Below the pieces are notes generated by a model. It was not told where the DNA came from. It was given only the letters and a program-made list of their open reading frames with translations, and made no database searches. Source: Synergistaceae bacterium (lineage in GTDB: Bacteria; Synergistota; Synergistia; Synergistales; Synergistaceae). From it: a stretch of DNA of 54,893 nucleotides. Made by a program: the position numbers and the translations under genes. This document shows, one piece after another, positions 46,427 through 54,815 of this stretch. Location: assembly GCA_021372895.1 (NCBI GenBank), contig JAJFTP010000039.1, positions 1 to 54,893 of the forward strand, given 5' to 3'. The first letter of the stretch is position 1. The number at the start of each line of letters is the position of its first letter.

Positions 46427-47863
46427 ATGAAGATGATCATTAATGGTAGAGCGGTAGATGCATCTGACGGGAAGTCTATAGAAGTGACTAACCCGGCTAC
46501 AGGGAAACTTATTGACACTGTACCGGCGGCGACCGCGGAAGATGTCAACAGGGCCGTAGCTGCTGCGAAGGCCGGACAGAAAACATGGGCAAAGGTTCCG
46601 GTCTATAAAAAAGCAGATATTATTAAGAAATTCATACTGCTTGTTGAGAAGAACAAGGAAGACCTGGCCAGGACACTCTCTGATGAGACAGGCAAACCAA
46701 TTAAGGAGGCCAGGGCAGAAATCGGCAACATCGCTATTGCATTTGAAGCGTTCTCCGAGAAAGCGAAGCACCTCTATGGTGAAGTTGTACCGCCGGGGCT
46801 TGAGGCGGGTCAGGACAAGACGATCCTCTTCACACAGAGAGAGCCGATAGGTGTCGTTGCCTGTATTATACCGTTCAACTTCCCGTGCGACCTCTTCGAC
46901 CAGAAGGTCGCTCCGGCGCTTCTTGCCGGAAACGCGGCAATTGTAAAGCCATCGACAGATAACCCGCTTACCCTGTGCAAACTCACAGCGTTTCTGGTTG
47001 AAGCCGGCGTTACAGACGGAGCCATTCAGATCCTCACAGGACGCGGTTCTGTTGTAGGGAGCATGCTGTGCTCACATCCTGACGTACACCTCATAACATT
47101 GACAGGTTCTACAGAAGTTGGGATAGAGACTGCTAAAACTGCGGCTGCTAATCTGGCCCACACTGCCCTTGAGCTTGGCGGGAATGATGCGTTTATAGTC
47201 CTTGAAGATGCTGATGTTGACCTTGCTGCAGAGGAGCTCATTTGGGGCCGTATGTACAACACAGGGCAGGTCTGCTGTGCTTCAAAACGTTTCCTGGTAC
47301 ATAAGAGCCGTGCTGAAGAATTTACAAAAAAGGCTGTTGAAAAAATCAGAGCTCTTAAGGTTGGAATGCCTTCTGATGAAGATACATCCATCGGTTGCCT
47401 TATCAGCGAAAAGGCGGCTATCGAGGTAGAAAGACAGGTCAATCTCACGGTGGAGCAGGGCGGTAAAATAATTCTTGGCGGGAAGAGAAACGGTGCATTC
47501 TATGAACCCACGGTTATTGTCAATGTCCCTAAGACCGCTGATGTGGCGAAGGATATGGAGATATTTGGTCCTGTTGTCCCCATCATCACGTTTGACATGA
47601 CAGAAGAGGCAATAGAGATCGCAAATGCCTCCAAGTTCGGTCTGTGCGGATGTGTCTTCTCGAAAGACATGAAGGAGGCACTTTACGTCGCAAATGCACT
47701 TGAGTGCGGCGGAGCTGTGATCAACGGGGCCAGCTTCTTCAGAAGCTTCGAGATGCCGTTTGGGGGGTATAAATTCTCAGGCATTGGCACCGAGGGCGTA
47801 ATGACCACTTTTAACGAAATGACAAGGACAAAGTCGATTGTTCTCAAGAACATACTTAAGTAG
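46427..47863 (+). CDS. NAD(P)-dependent aldehyde dehydrogenase
   Basis: The 478-residue protein is a classical ALDH-superfamily enzyme oxidising an aldehyde to an acid. It has the transition-state asparagine N151 (PFNFP), the cofactor lysine in KPSTDNP, GSTEVG for the NAD(P) loop, general base E249 (ELGGND) and catalytic C283 (GQVCCASKR). It most resembles the succinate-semialdehyde/lactaldehyde/glyceraldehyde-3-phosphate (non-phosphorylating) group; the substrate cannot be read from sequence. ATG 46427 follows AAGGGGGAC. It lies directly behind the FIST gene and ahead of a hairpin shared with a convergent gene. Confidence 0.92.
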   Translation: MKMIINGRAVDASDGKSIEVTNPATGKLIDTVPAATAEDVNRAVAAAKAGQKTWAKVPVYKKADIIKKFILLVEKNKEDLARTLSDETGKPIKEARAEIGNIAIAFEAFSEKAKHLYGEVVPPGLEAGQDKTILFTQREPIGVVACIIPFNFPCDLFDQKVAPALLAGNAAIVKPSTDNPLTLCKLTAFLVEAGVTDGAIQILTGRGSVVGSMLCSHPDVHLITLTGSTEVGIETAKTAAANLAHTALELGGNDAFIVLEDADVDLAAEELIWGRMYNTGQVCCASKRFLVHKSRAEEFTKKAVEKIRALKVGMPSDEDTSIGCLISEKAAIEVERQVNLTVEQGGKIILGGKRNGAFYEPTVIVNVPKTADVAKDMEIFGPVVPIITFDMTEEAIEIANASKFGLCGCVFSKDMKEALYVANALECGGAVINGASFFRSFEMPFGGYKFSGIGTEGVMTTFNEMTRTKSIVLKNILK

Positions 47864-47901
47864 GGGCTGTATCGGTCACTTAGAATAAGTTCTATAGATA
47901 G

Positions 47902-47940
47902 ATGGGCTATGTGCAGGTATTATTAACTGCCGTAGCCCAT
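47902..47940. terminator. Hairpin between convergent genes
   Basis: ATGGGCTA (47902-47909) and TAGCCCAT (47933-47940) pair, with an inner GCAG/CTGC stem. It lies between the end of the aldehyde dehydrogenase gene and the end of the minus-strand orphan. It lacks a good U-tract on either side, so its role as a bidirectional terminator is only likely. Confidence 0.5.
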
Positions 47941-47947
47941 TTGCGTG

Positions 47948-48652
47948 CTACAGCTTTGGCTGCTTGCTCCATTCGTAATAAAGGATCGGGATGTCATCTT
48001 CCATGACTAATTTCTGTATGTACAGGATGCCGCCTGAAATTTGAAAATAACCCGGAAGAGAGCTGGATTTGATTATCTCCTTGCTGAATTTGTCCTGGGT
48101 ATTTGTGTCTGTAATATCAAAGACTATATCGTCAGAATATGGCATGGTCCCTGAATATTGAATCAGCAGGGCATTCGCGTCTGTCCTTGCCGTTATGGTG
48201 AACTGCGTGCCTATCAGCGCATATTCATCTGCGCTGAGTTCCCGTGTCCAGAGCTTTTGTGTTCCGTCTCCGTTGATGTCGTTGACGAACCATGATATGT
48301 CGGAGGTCTTGGGATCATACAACAGACCCATTGTATACCCTTTAGCCGGCAGGTGCGGGCTGCCGGATCTGACATGCGCGATACCTTTTGGTGCCGTGTA
48401 TGTCTCTATGCCGTCATGGTCGGTGAATGTATGAGTAAGTTCACAGCTGCCGGAGTAGTCAAAAATAATAGGGATCCCATCAGGACCCGGAATGGTACTT
48501 TTATAAGGTTTATCCACTGTGAGGTGGAAAGTCTCCTTATACTCACCGCCCTTGAATATGAAATCAAGGGGCAGCGCCTCTTCAATAGCGTAGGCGGTGG
48601 CCGGAAATATGAGTAATATCAGTGTTATTATGAGAAATAGTTTATTCTTCAT
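47948..48652 (-). CDS. Secreted protein of unknown function
   Basis: I do not recognise this 234-residue protein. It begins with a clear signal peptide (MKNKLFLIITLILLIFPATAYA, cut after AYA, i.e. after residue 22) and has no further membrane segment, so it should be periplasmic or released. The mature part is rich in beta-type sequence and aromatic residues. One stretch, D125-I-N127-G-D129-G130, looks like an EF-hand-type calcium loop. A single Cys (C70) is present. There is no obvious ribosome site upstream of the ATG. It lies alone between converging neighbours. Confidence 0.7.
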   Translation of the reverse strand: MKNKLFLIITLILLIFPATAYAIEEALPLDFIFKGGEYKETFHLTVDKPYKSTIPGPDGIPIIFDYSGSCELTHTFTDHDGIETYTAPKGIAHVRSGSPHLPAKGYTMGLLYDPKTSDISWFVNDINGDGTQKLWTRELSADEYALIGTQFTITARTDANALLIQYSGTMPYSDDIVFDITDTNTQDKFSKEIIKSSSLPGYFQISGGILYIQKLVMEDDIPILYYEWSKQPKL

Positions 48653-48749
48653 TTTACAAGTGTAGCATAAGAGGAGAATAACGCCACTATCTTTAAAATT
48701 TTATTTTGCATTCCTGCCAACGCTTTCAGATACTTTTTTAAAAGTATGA

Positions 48750-48795
48750 TAAAAGGGGCTCTAAGAAAACAATAATTTTCATACAGCCCCTTTTA
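48750..48795 (-). terminator. Terminator of htpG
   Basis: TAAAAGGGGCT (48750-48760) and its reverse complement (48785-48795) form an 11-bp stem. Read on the minus strand, the stem ends in CCCCTTTTA just after the htpG stop. The remaining spacer toward the secreted orphan holds a small AT-rich palindrome (48730-48747). Confidence 0.65.
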
Positions 48796-48813
48796 AAATG
48801 TTGTTTTTTCTGT

Positions 48814-50694
48814 CTATTTTTCCAGTATTTTACTTAGCAATCTTGTAAAATTCTGTCCGTCGGGAACAGGCTCTCCCTCTGCGATTGAGGCAAGTCCCAT
48901 GAGCACATTCGCCCATTCGGAAACATCGGCGTCACCTTTTTCGCTCTCGGCAGCAATTTTCTTTATCAGAGTATGGTTCGGGTTGATCTCCATCACGCGT
49001 TTCTCTTCAGGCACTTCCTGTCCCATGCTGCGGAAGAAATTCCTCATCTGGGGAGAAATGGGCTCGCCCTTTTGTACAAAGCAGACAGGAGAATCCACAA
49101 GGCGCGATGAAATCTTCACATCTTCGACCAGATCAGAGAGAGATTCCTTAAGTTTTGCGACTAAGCCTGTCTTTTCCAGCTCTTCCTCGCCTTTGCCGTT
49201 TTCTTTTTCCCCATTGTTAGGGATGTCAATATCTTCGACCGCTACCGATTTAAATTCATATCCTCCAAACTTGCGCACGCTGTTTACCCAGATTTCATCT
49301 ACAGCGTCGCCCAACAGCAGGACCTCTATGTTTTTCTTTCTGAAGGCCTCGAGTTTCGGTGAGCCGGCAAGAACCGATGCAGGCGCCCCGGTGAGATAGT
49401 AGATGTACTTCTGCCCCTCTGCCATGCGCGCAACGTAGTCTTCAAGCGTTGTCTTTTCAACGCTTGAACTGTCAATCAAACAGAGTCTCATTATCTGTTC
49501 CCTGTTCTTTGTGTCGGAGATGATCCCTTCCTTGAGGACTATGCCGAACATCTGCCAGAACTTCTTGTATTCTTCAGGTTTATCCTGCTTCATCTTTTTA
49601 ATGACATCGAGTATCTTTCGTGTAAGGCTGTTCTTTATCGTAGCAGTTTGCCTGTCCTGCTGGAGTATCTCGCGTGAAACGTTGAGAGACAGGTCCTCCG
49701 AATCTACGACGCCCTTTATAAAACGAAGATACTCAGGGATCAGGTCGCGACAGTCGCTCATGATGAACACGCGGCGTATATAGAGCTGTATTCCGTGTTT
49801 ACCGTCCTGAAAGAACAGGTCCATAGGCGGGCGCGACGGAATATAGAGCAGTGCGCGAAACTCACTTGTCCCCTCCCCTTTGTAGCTTATCCGCTCCATT
49901 GGGTCTTCCCAGTCATGGGTGATGTGGCGATAGAACTCCTTGTATTCATCTTCACTGACTTCGCTTTCAGGGCGTGTCCAGAGGGCTTTCATGGAGTTGA
50001 CGGGCTCGTTCTCCTTCTCCTCTTTCCCCTCTTCCTTTAGGAAAATCGGATATGTAACGAAATCAGAGTACTGTTTTATTATCCCGCGCAGGGTCCAGGT
50101 TGAGAGATAATCCTTCGCGATATCGTTTTCGTCATCTGTATCTCCCTTTTTTTTCATGTGAAGGGTTATGGTCGTTCCTTGTGATTCCATGTTGCCGGGA
50201 GCAATAACATAAGTTCCGTCGCCCTCTGACTCCCAAATCCAGCTCTCGTCCGTTCCGGCTTTCCTGGTTTCAACCGTTACTTTATCGGCAACGATAAAGC
50301 TGGAGTAAAATCCGACCCCGAACTGGCCTATGAGGTCGCTGTTTACACCGGATTTCGCCTCCTGAATGGCGCGAATAAACTCCTTGGTACCGCTGCGCGC
50401 TATAGTTCCGAGGTAAGAAACAAGCTCATCCCGGCTCATCCCCAGCCCGTTATCCGACACAGTAAGCGTATTGGCATCCTTGTTTATCTTTATCTCTATC
50501 TTTCCGTCCTTAGCAAGGTCAGAGAGCTCATTATTGCGGAGCCCTTCTATCCTGAGCTTGTCAATTGCATCGGATGCGTTGGAAATCAGTTCTCTGATGA
50601 ATATATCCGGGTTCGAATATACAGAGTTGATCATCAGATCAAGTACCTGTTTTGCCTCGCTCTGAAATTCATATTTTTCACTTTTAGTTGACAT
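48814..50694 (-). CDS. htpG: Molecular chaperone HtpG (Hsp90)
   Basis: HtpG is the bacterial Hsp90, an ATP-driven dimeric chaperone of the cytoplasm. The 626-residue protein, the normal length, has the GHKL ATP site with IRELISNASDAIDKLR (about 33-48), DNGLGMSRDEL, GQFGVGFYSSFIVAD and GTTITLHMK, a middle domain with RRVFIMSDCRDLIPEYLRF and GVVDSEDLSLNVSREILQ, and a C-terminal dimerisation part. A strong AAGGAGG lies 8 nt upstream of the ATG. It follows clpB on the same strand after 84 bp, so both heat-shock genes may be co-transcribed. Confidence 0.97.
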   Translation of the reverse strand: MSTKSEKYEFQSEAKQVLDLMINSVYSNPDIFIRELISNASDAIDKLRIEGLRNNELSDLAKDGKIEIKINKDANTLTVSDNGLGMSRDELVSYLGTIARSGTKEFIRAIQEAKSGVNSDLIGQFGVGFYSSFIVADKVTVETRKAGTDESWIWESEGDGTYVIAPGNMESQGTTITLHMKKKGDTDDENDIAKDYLSTWTLRGIIKQYSDFVTYPIFLKEEGKEEKENEPVNSMKALWTRPESEVSEDEYKEFYRHITHDWEDPMERISYKGEGTSEFRALLYIPSRPPMDLFFQDGKHGIQLYIRRVFIMSDCRDLIPEYLRFIKGVVDSEDLSLNVSREILQQDRQTATIKNSLTRKILDVIKKMKQDKPEEYKKFWQMFGIVLKEGIISDTKNREQIMRLCLIDSSSVEKTTLEDYVARMAEGQKYIYYLTGAPASVLAGSPKLEAFRKKNIEVLLLGDAVDEIWVNSVRKFGGYEFKSVAVEDIDIPNNGEKENGKGEEELEKTGLVAKLKESLSDLVEDVKISSRLVDSPVCFVQKGEPISPQMRNFFRSMGQEVPEEKRVMEINPNHTLIKKIAAESEKGDADVSEWANVLMGLASIAEGEPVPDGQNFTRLLSKILEK

Positions 50695-50734
50695 ACTGTT
50701 TCCTCCTTGGGTAATTAAAATTGAATATGCATAA

Positions 50735-50767
50735 CATGGGAGCGGGGTATATTATACCCGTCCCCAT
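50735..50767. repeat. Long imperfect hairpin in the clpB-htpG spacer
   Basis: CATGGG (50735-50740) pairs with CCCATG (50762-50767), and an inner GGGTATA/TATACCC pair extends the structure. On the minus strand it could weaken transcription between clpB and htpG. It also contains TATAAT on that strand, but no matching -35 is visible. No T-run follows. Confidence 0.5.
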
Positions 50768-50778
50768 GCTATTTTGGC

Positions 50779-53394
50779 TTATTCCGGATTCTCAACCCGT
50801 ACAACCAGATCGTTGCCCAGATTCTCTACTTTTATCCTACATCCGTCAGCCGCTATGCCTCCGATTATGAGCCGTGCGATCTGTGTCTCAAGCTTTTTCT
50901 GCAGATAGCGTTTCAGAGGACGTGCGCCGTAGACAGGGTCATAGCCGTTTTTAGCCGCCACCGCCAGAGCTTCGGGAGTGATCTCAAGAGTTATATTGCG
51001 CTCGCGCAGCCTTGACTCCAGCTGCTTAAGCAGAAGCCTGACAATCTCAGTTATCTCCTCTATACGTAGAGGCTTGAAGATGATTATCTCATCTACCCTG
51101 TTGAGGAACTCCGGCCGGAAGCTGGACCTGAGAGCGTCCATAACTTCATTCTTCGCCCTGTCCGATATTTCGCCGCTGTTTGAGTCCATGCCGCTTATCA
51201 GAGACTGTGCACCCAAGTTGCTCGTCATGATTATCACGCAGTTTTTGAAGCTTACGGTCCTGCCGTGGCTGTCTGTAACGCGTCCGTCGTCAAGTATTTG
51301 GAGCAGTATGTTAAACACGTCAGGATGTGCTTTCTCTATCTCGTCAAAGAGTATAACTGAGTAAGGGTGCCTGCGTACAGCTTCTGTAAGCTGTCCTCCC
51401 TCGTCGTAACCGACATATCCCGGGGGTGCTCCGATCAGCCGCGACACGGTGTGTTTCTCCATGTACTCCGACATGTCTATCCGTATCATATTTTCCTCGG
51501 AATCAAACAGAGACTCTGCAAGCGCGCGAGCGAGTTCCGTCTTTCCTACTCCTGTAGGCCCGAGAAAGATAAAAGAACCTATGGGGCGTTTGGGGTCTTT
51601 TATGCCGGAACGCGCCCGCAGCACCGCATCTGATACAAGCTGGACAGCTTCATCCTGGCCTATTACCCGTCCATGGAGCATGTCGTCAAGGTGCAGAAGC
51701 TTTTCACGCTCCCCCTCCACCAGCCTGGTTACAGGGATACCGGTCCACTTTGCGACAATCTGTGCTATTTCTTCCTCCGTCACTTCTTCTCGCAACAGTC
51801 GTTTCCCATTGCCCTCAGCCGCGATCCTTTCTTCCTCCTCAAGCTGTTTCTCAAGTCCGGGCAGCGTGCCGTGGCGGAGTTGGGCAGCCTTGTTCAGGTC
51901 ATATTCACGCTCTGCTTTCTCTACCTCGTGGCGCACTTTTTCTATCTCCTCGCGCAGTGCGCGGACTTTGGCGATCTTTTGTTTTTCCGTTTCATACTGT
52001 GCGCGCAGTGTATTTGCTATTTCCTTCTGGTCAGCGAGCTCTTTCTGAAGCGCCTCAAGGCGTTCCTTGCTAGCCTTGTCTTTCTCATTCTTCAGTGCAG
52101 CTTCTTCGATCTCCAGCTGCATGACGCGGCGCGATACAGCGTCAAGCTCAGCCGGCATCGAATCGATATCTGTCCTGATCATTGCGCAGGCCTCGTCAAC
52201 GAGGTCAATAGCCTTGTCGGGCAAGAAACGGTCTGCAATATATCTGTTGGAAAGCACTGCCGCCGCTACAAGCGCATTGTCCTGGATCCTTACGCCGTGG
52301 TGGAGCTGGAAACGTTCCTTGAGTCCGCGAAGGATCGATATAGTGTCCTCTACGTCCGGGGCCTCTACAAGGACAGGCTGGAAGCGTCTCTCAAGGGCAG
52401 CATCCTTTTCTATGTAATTTCTGTATTCTTCCAGCGTGGTCGCGCCTATACAGTGCAGTTCGCCGCGTGCCAGCATCGGTTTCAGCATGTTGCCTGCGTC
52501 TATGGCGCCTTCGGCTTTGCCTGCACCGACTATAGTGTGAAGTTCATCAATAAACATGATGACACGTCCTTCACTCTGCTTGATTTCATTCAGGACAGCT
52601 TTGAGACGTTCCTCGAACTCCCCGCGAAACTTTGCTCCTGCCAGCAGGGAACCCATGTCGAGTGCGAAGATGGAGCGGTCCTTCAAACCCTCGGGAACAT
52701 CACCGCGCAGTATACGCATCGCAAGACCCTCGACAATTGCCGTCTTTCCGACCCCCGGTTCTCCTATGAGAACCGGGTTATTTTTTGTTTTACGGCTTAA
52801 TATCCGGATAACGCGGCGGATTTCCTCGTCACGCCCAATGACAGGGTCAAGCTTGTTGTCCCGCGCTGCCTTCACCAGATCACGCCCGTATTTTTCCAAA
52901 ACATCGTATTTATCCTCAGGGTTGTCGCTTGTAATACGCTGATTTCCCCTTACCTCGGATAGCGTCTTTAAAAAGTTTTCTCTGGTAAGGCCAAATGTCG
53001 CAAAAACCTTTCCGCAGGGCGTTGTTACGCCCTCTGAAAGCAGTGCAAGCAAAAGATGCTCGACAGAGATGTATTCATCCTTAAGTTTATCCGCTTCATC
53101 TTCCGCTTTTACCATGATATGCGAAAGGCGCTGAGATACATATATCTTGCCGGCTTCCTGTCCGGCGCCTGATATGCGCGGGCGTTTACGCAAATCTATC
53201 TCAAGCGCATTCTTGATATTTTCAACCGGCATGTTCATCCTGCCAAGCAGTTTAGGAATAAGGCCATCCTCCTGCAGCAACAGGGCAAGAGTAAGATGTT
53301 CACCGTCAACTTCCTGCTGACCGTATCGTATTGCGATATTCTGTGCTTCGTACAATGCTTCCTGTGATTTTTGTGTAAGTTTATTCATATCCAT
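50779..53394 (-). CDS. clpB: ATP-dependent disaggregase ClpB
   Basis: ClpB is a hexameric Hsp100 that, with DnaK, rescues aggregated proteins. From ATG 53394 the protein is 871 residues. It has an N-terminal Clp repeat domain (about 1-150), AAA1 with Walker A GEPGVGKT (211-218), the long coiled-coil M-domain (about 400-540, [27 protein letters not shown]...), AAA2 with GPTGVGKT near 608, and a small C-terminal domain. The frame opens at TTG 53409, but that codon lies in the ribosome site (GGAGGGG), six bases before ATG 53394. A near-consensus promoter lies just upstream; no CIRCE element is seen. Confidence 0.97.
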   Translation of the reverse strand: MDMNKLTQKSQEALYEAQNIAIRYGQQEVDGEHLTLALLLQEDGLIPKLLGRMNMPVENIKNALEIDLRKRPRISGAGQEAGKIYVSQRLSHIMVKAEDEADKLKDEYISVEHLLLALLSEGVTTPCGKVFATFGLTRENFLKTLSEVRGNQRITSDNPEDKYDVLEKYGRDLVKAARDNKLDPVIGRDEEIRRVIRILSRKTKNNPVLIGEPGVGKTAIVEGLAMRILRGDVPEGLKDRSIFALDMGSLLAGAKFRGEFEERLKAVLNEIKQSEGRVIMFIDELHTIVGAGKAEGAIDAGNMLKPMLARGELHCIGATTLEEYRNYIEKDAALERRFQPVLVEAPDVEDTISILRGLKERFQLHHGVRIQDNALVAAAVLSNRYIADRFLPDKAIDLVDEACAMIRTDIDSMPAELDAVSRRVMQLEIEEAALKNEKDKASKERLEALQKELADQKEIANTLRAQYETEKQKIAKVRALREEIEKVRHEVEKAEREYDLNKAAQLRHGTLPGLEKQLEEEERIAAEGNGKRLLREEVTEEEIAQIVAKWTGIPVTRLVEGEREKLLHLDDMLHGRVIGQDEAVQLVSDAVLRARSGIKDPKRPIGSFIFLGPTGVGKTELARALAESLFDSEENMIRIDMSEYMEKHTVSRLIGAPPGYVGYDEGGQLTEAVRRHPYSVILFDEIEKAHPDVFNILLQILDDGRVTDSHGRTVSFKNCVIIMTSNLGAQSLISGMDSNSGEISDRAKNEVMDALRSSFRPEFLNRVDEIIIFKPLRIEEITEIVRLLLKQLESRLRERNITLEITPEALAVAAKNGYDPVYGARPLKRYLQKKLETQIARLIIGGIAADGCRIKVENLGNDLVVRVENPE

Positions 53395-53438
53395 GATTAT
53401 CCCCTCCAAGGGAGCATATTTACTATTAACTATAACTG

Positions 53439-53467
53439 ATCATACTTTGGTATATTATATAGGTCAA
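53439..53467 (-). promoter_or_regulatory. Promoter of clpB
   Basis: On the minus strand, TTGACC (53467-53462) and TATGAT (53444-53439) are spaced by 17 bp. The leader would be about 35-40 nt. It looks like a sigma-70 and not a sigma-32 promoter. Confidence 0.75.
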
Positions 53468-53481
53468 ATAAAATCAGACAA

Positions 53482-53506
53482 ATTCCTTAAGGAGCACCTA
53501 AGGAAT
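53482..53506. repeat. 8-bp inverted repeat upstream of the clpB promoter
   Basis: ATTCCTTA (53482-53489) and TAAGGAAT (53499-53506) flank a 9-nt spacer and lie 15 nt upstream of the clpB -35 element. It could be an operator or activator site. Otherwise the 53410-53654 spacer between divergent clpB and cspA has no gene that I can see. Confidence 0.4.
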
Positions 53507-53654
53507 ATTAGACTGAATTATAGTTGATTATAGATGGGATACTCTATGAATCTATGAATTGCTTGAGATATCGCGTACCTGTAAGAATGTTCAGGATCCA
53601 ATCTGATATTTCAGAATAATTGCTGATATATTAGAAATTTTACAGTATTTATGC

Positions 53655-53683
53655 TTGACAATCAAAAGATATAAGTTTAATAT
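53655..53683 (+). promoter_or_regulatory. Promoter of cspA
   Basis: A perfect -35 TTGACA (53655-53660) and TAATAT (53678-53683) are separated by 17 bp. Transcription near 53690 would give a leader of about 50 nt. This shows that the in-frame TTG at 53655 cannot be the translation start. Confidence 0.85.
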
Positions 53684-53738
53684 CACATGGTCGGGTGAAG
53701 AATCCGATTCAAAATATTTCCTTTTGGGAGGCAACACA

Positions 53739-53942
53739 TTGAAAAGCAATGGCACAGTAAAATGGTTCAACGCAACGAAGGGCTACGGTTTTATTACCAC
53801 TGACGAAGGTAATGACGTCTTTGTTCACTTCAGCGCTATCCAGGGCGACGGTTTCAAGACTCTTGATGAAGGCCAGAAGGTCTCTTTCGAGATTACTCAG
53901 GGCAGCAAAGGTCCTCAGGCTTCTGACGTTGAAAAGATCTAA
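53739..53942 (+). CDS. cspA: Cold-shock domain protein
   Basis: A 67-residue single-strand nucleic acid-binding protein of the CspA family. It consists of one cold-shock domain with RNP1 KGYGFIT and RNP2 VFVHFSAI, beginning [18 protein letters not shown] and ending [10 protein letters not shown]. Start is TTG 53739, seven bases after GGGAGG. The longer reading from 53655 would start inside its own promoter. A strong terminator follows. Such proteins melt mRNA structure in the cold or in rapid growth. Confidence 0.95.
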   Translation: MKSNGTVKWFNATKGYGFITTDEGNDVFVHFSAIQGDGFKTLDEGQKVSFEITQGSKGPQASDVEKI

Positions 53943-53978
53943 TAACCGGTATTTCTTATAATTAAGAAATCGACTATT

Positions 53979-54024
53979 GGAAGGGGCTGTGTGAGATCTT
54001 ACGATTTCACGCAGCTTCTTTTTT
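53979..54024 (+). terminator. Terminator after cspA
   Basis: A GC-containing hairpin (left arm GGAAGGGGCTGTGTGA, right arm TCACGCAGCTTC, with some G-U pairs) runs into TTTTTT ending at 54024. A smaller AT hairpin (ATTTCTTA/TAAGAAAT, 53951-53970) precedes it. Confidence 0.85.
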
Positions 54025-54170
54025 AGTGCCTATATTGTAAGCGTCAAATATCCCGGACCTGGATATCATCCAAGGGTCCGGCTTACGTTGTACAGTCAGC
54101 GGTACAGGAAAATCCAGCTAATGTAGTCATAGACTATATTGACATGATTTATCCTTCATAAAAAATTGTA

Positions 54171-54527
54171 CTACGAGTTTTTCTCTACAGAGAGTACGTT
54201 TTGAGGAGGAGTAATCTTCAGTTTCTCAAATATCTCAGCCGCTTCTGCTGTAATATCAGAGGTCATCCAAGAGGTATAGCCACCGGATCCGATAGCCCCT
54301 GCGGTAATACAGGACATTGCCTTTTCTATTCTGTGCCAGGTCATCCCTGTCTCGTTTTCCGCGACCCGTATCAGTATCATCGCCACCCGGCAGAAGATGA
54401 ACATGGCGGACTCATAAGAGTCGCAGACATGCTGAAGATTTACAATAGCGGACAGACCGTCTGTTCCCTTGCGCATATCCGTAGGACCGCAGATCAGATA
54501 AAGCTGTTTGCCGCTGTGATCGAACAT
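54171..54527 (-). pseudogene. tnpB: IS66 TnpB (Orf2) remnant
   Basis: The first ~47 residues match IS66 Orf2: KQLYLICGPTDMRKGTDGLSAIV then SAMFIFC. The rest of the 118-residue frame does not match. In the +2 frame of the same strand, around 54240-54330, a stretch reading GNVLYYRRGYRIRW resembles the missing GFVLYYKRLE..RFRW part of TnpB, so one or more frameshifts have scrambled the gene. A good AGGGGGAG precedes the ATG, so a truncated product could still be made. TnpB of IS66 is an accessory protein needed for transposition. Confidence 0.7.
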
Positions 54528-54581
54528 GAAAACTCCCCCTTGCTGTTAAGTTACGGAGGAGTTTAGACGTTTGATATTATC

Positions 54582-54648
54582 TGGGATAGGTACGGATGGT
54601 TTGACGCTTACGTTATTTGGGACAGGTACGGATGGTTTGACGCTTACG
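54582..54648. repeat. Tandem duplicate of the IS66 right end (36-bp period)
   Basis: The 31-base units at 54582-54612 and 54618-54648 differ at one base (GGGATAGG versus GGGACAGG) and both end in TTTGACGCTTACG, the inverse of the IS66 terminus. Units are offset by 36 bp, with a 5-base spacer. See the findings for possible origins. Confidence 0.85.
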
Positions 54649-54663
54649 ATTCTTTGCACGTCT

Positions 54664-54695
54664 AAAAAACAAATCCCTCCGATTATCGGAAGGAT
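54664..54695 (-). terminator. Terminator of the methionine tRNA pair
   Basis: Read on the minus strand: ATCC-T-TCCGA, loop TAA, TCGGA-G-GGAT, one mismatch, then TTTGTTTTTT. It lies about 40 nt after the last tRNA, so the two tRNAs form one transcript. Confidence 0.75.
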
Positions 54696-54733
54696 CCCTA
54701 TTATACAGGTTTCAATGCCTAGTAATTTTAATT

Positions 54734-54810
54734 TGGTGGCGCTGACTGGATTCGAACCGGTGACCTGTCGGGTATGAACCGAATGCTCTAGCCAACTGAG
54801 CTACAGCGCC
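54734..54810 (-). tRNA. tRNA-Met (elongator, anticodon CAT)
   Basis: Acceptor GGCGCTG/CAGCGCC, D-arm GCTC...GAGC, anticodon loop TTCATAC, T-loop TTCGAAT, discriminator A and an encoded CCA. The anticodon stem has a T-C mismatch at its first pair, and the T-stem has a C-A mismatch in its middle pair. The GGTTCATACCC anticodon arm core is typical of elongator tRNA-Met; an Ile2 (lysidine) identity is less likely. It lies five bases after the initiator tRNA. Confidence 0.9.
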
Positions 54811-54815
54811 AAAAA

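Larger units (their letters stand above)
54037..54648. mobile_element. Degenerate IS66-family fragment
   Basis: Both ends carry the IS66-type terminus: GTAAGCGTCAAA reads inward from 54037 on the plus strand, and the same 12 bases read inward from the right side on the minus strand. Between them is only a broken tnpB-like gene; tnpA and the large tnpC transposase are missing. Length is about 612 bp against some 2.5 kb for an intact element. The right end is present twice. No 8-bp target duplication is visible. The fragment is probably immobile unless helped by a complete copy elsewhere. Confidence 0.75.

Noticed and set aside
45829-46771. Two overlapping 239- and 271-codon minus-strand ORFs across the FIST/ALDH junction
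   Set aside because: Both are antisense to recognisable genes and overlap each other in different frames; neither resembles a protein family.
51673-52800. 375-codon plus-strand ORF opposite clpB
   Set aside because: It lies wholly antisense to a well-conserved clpB, is Cys/Phe/Leu-rich in an unnatural way, matches no family I know and has no ribosome site. It is a shadow of codon usage.
53655-53738. 28-residue N-terminal extension of the cold-shock protein
   Set aside because: The proposed TTG start lies within the -35 element of its own promoter, and CspA proteins begin at the later TTG with a good ribosome site.
54201-54777. Two plus-strand ORFs (54201-54566 and 54571-54777) over the IS66 fragment and tRNA-Met
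   Set aside because: The first is antisense to the tnpB remnant; the second is built from the duplicated IS end and runs into the tRNA gene.
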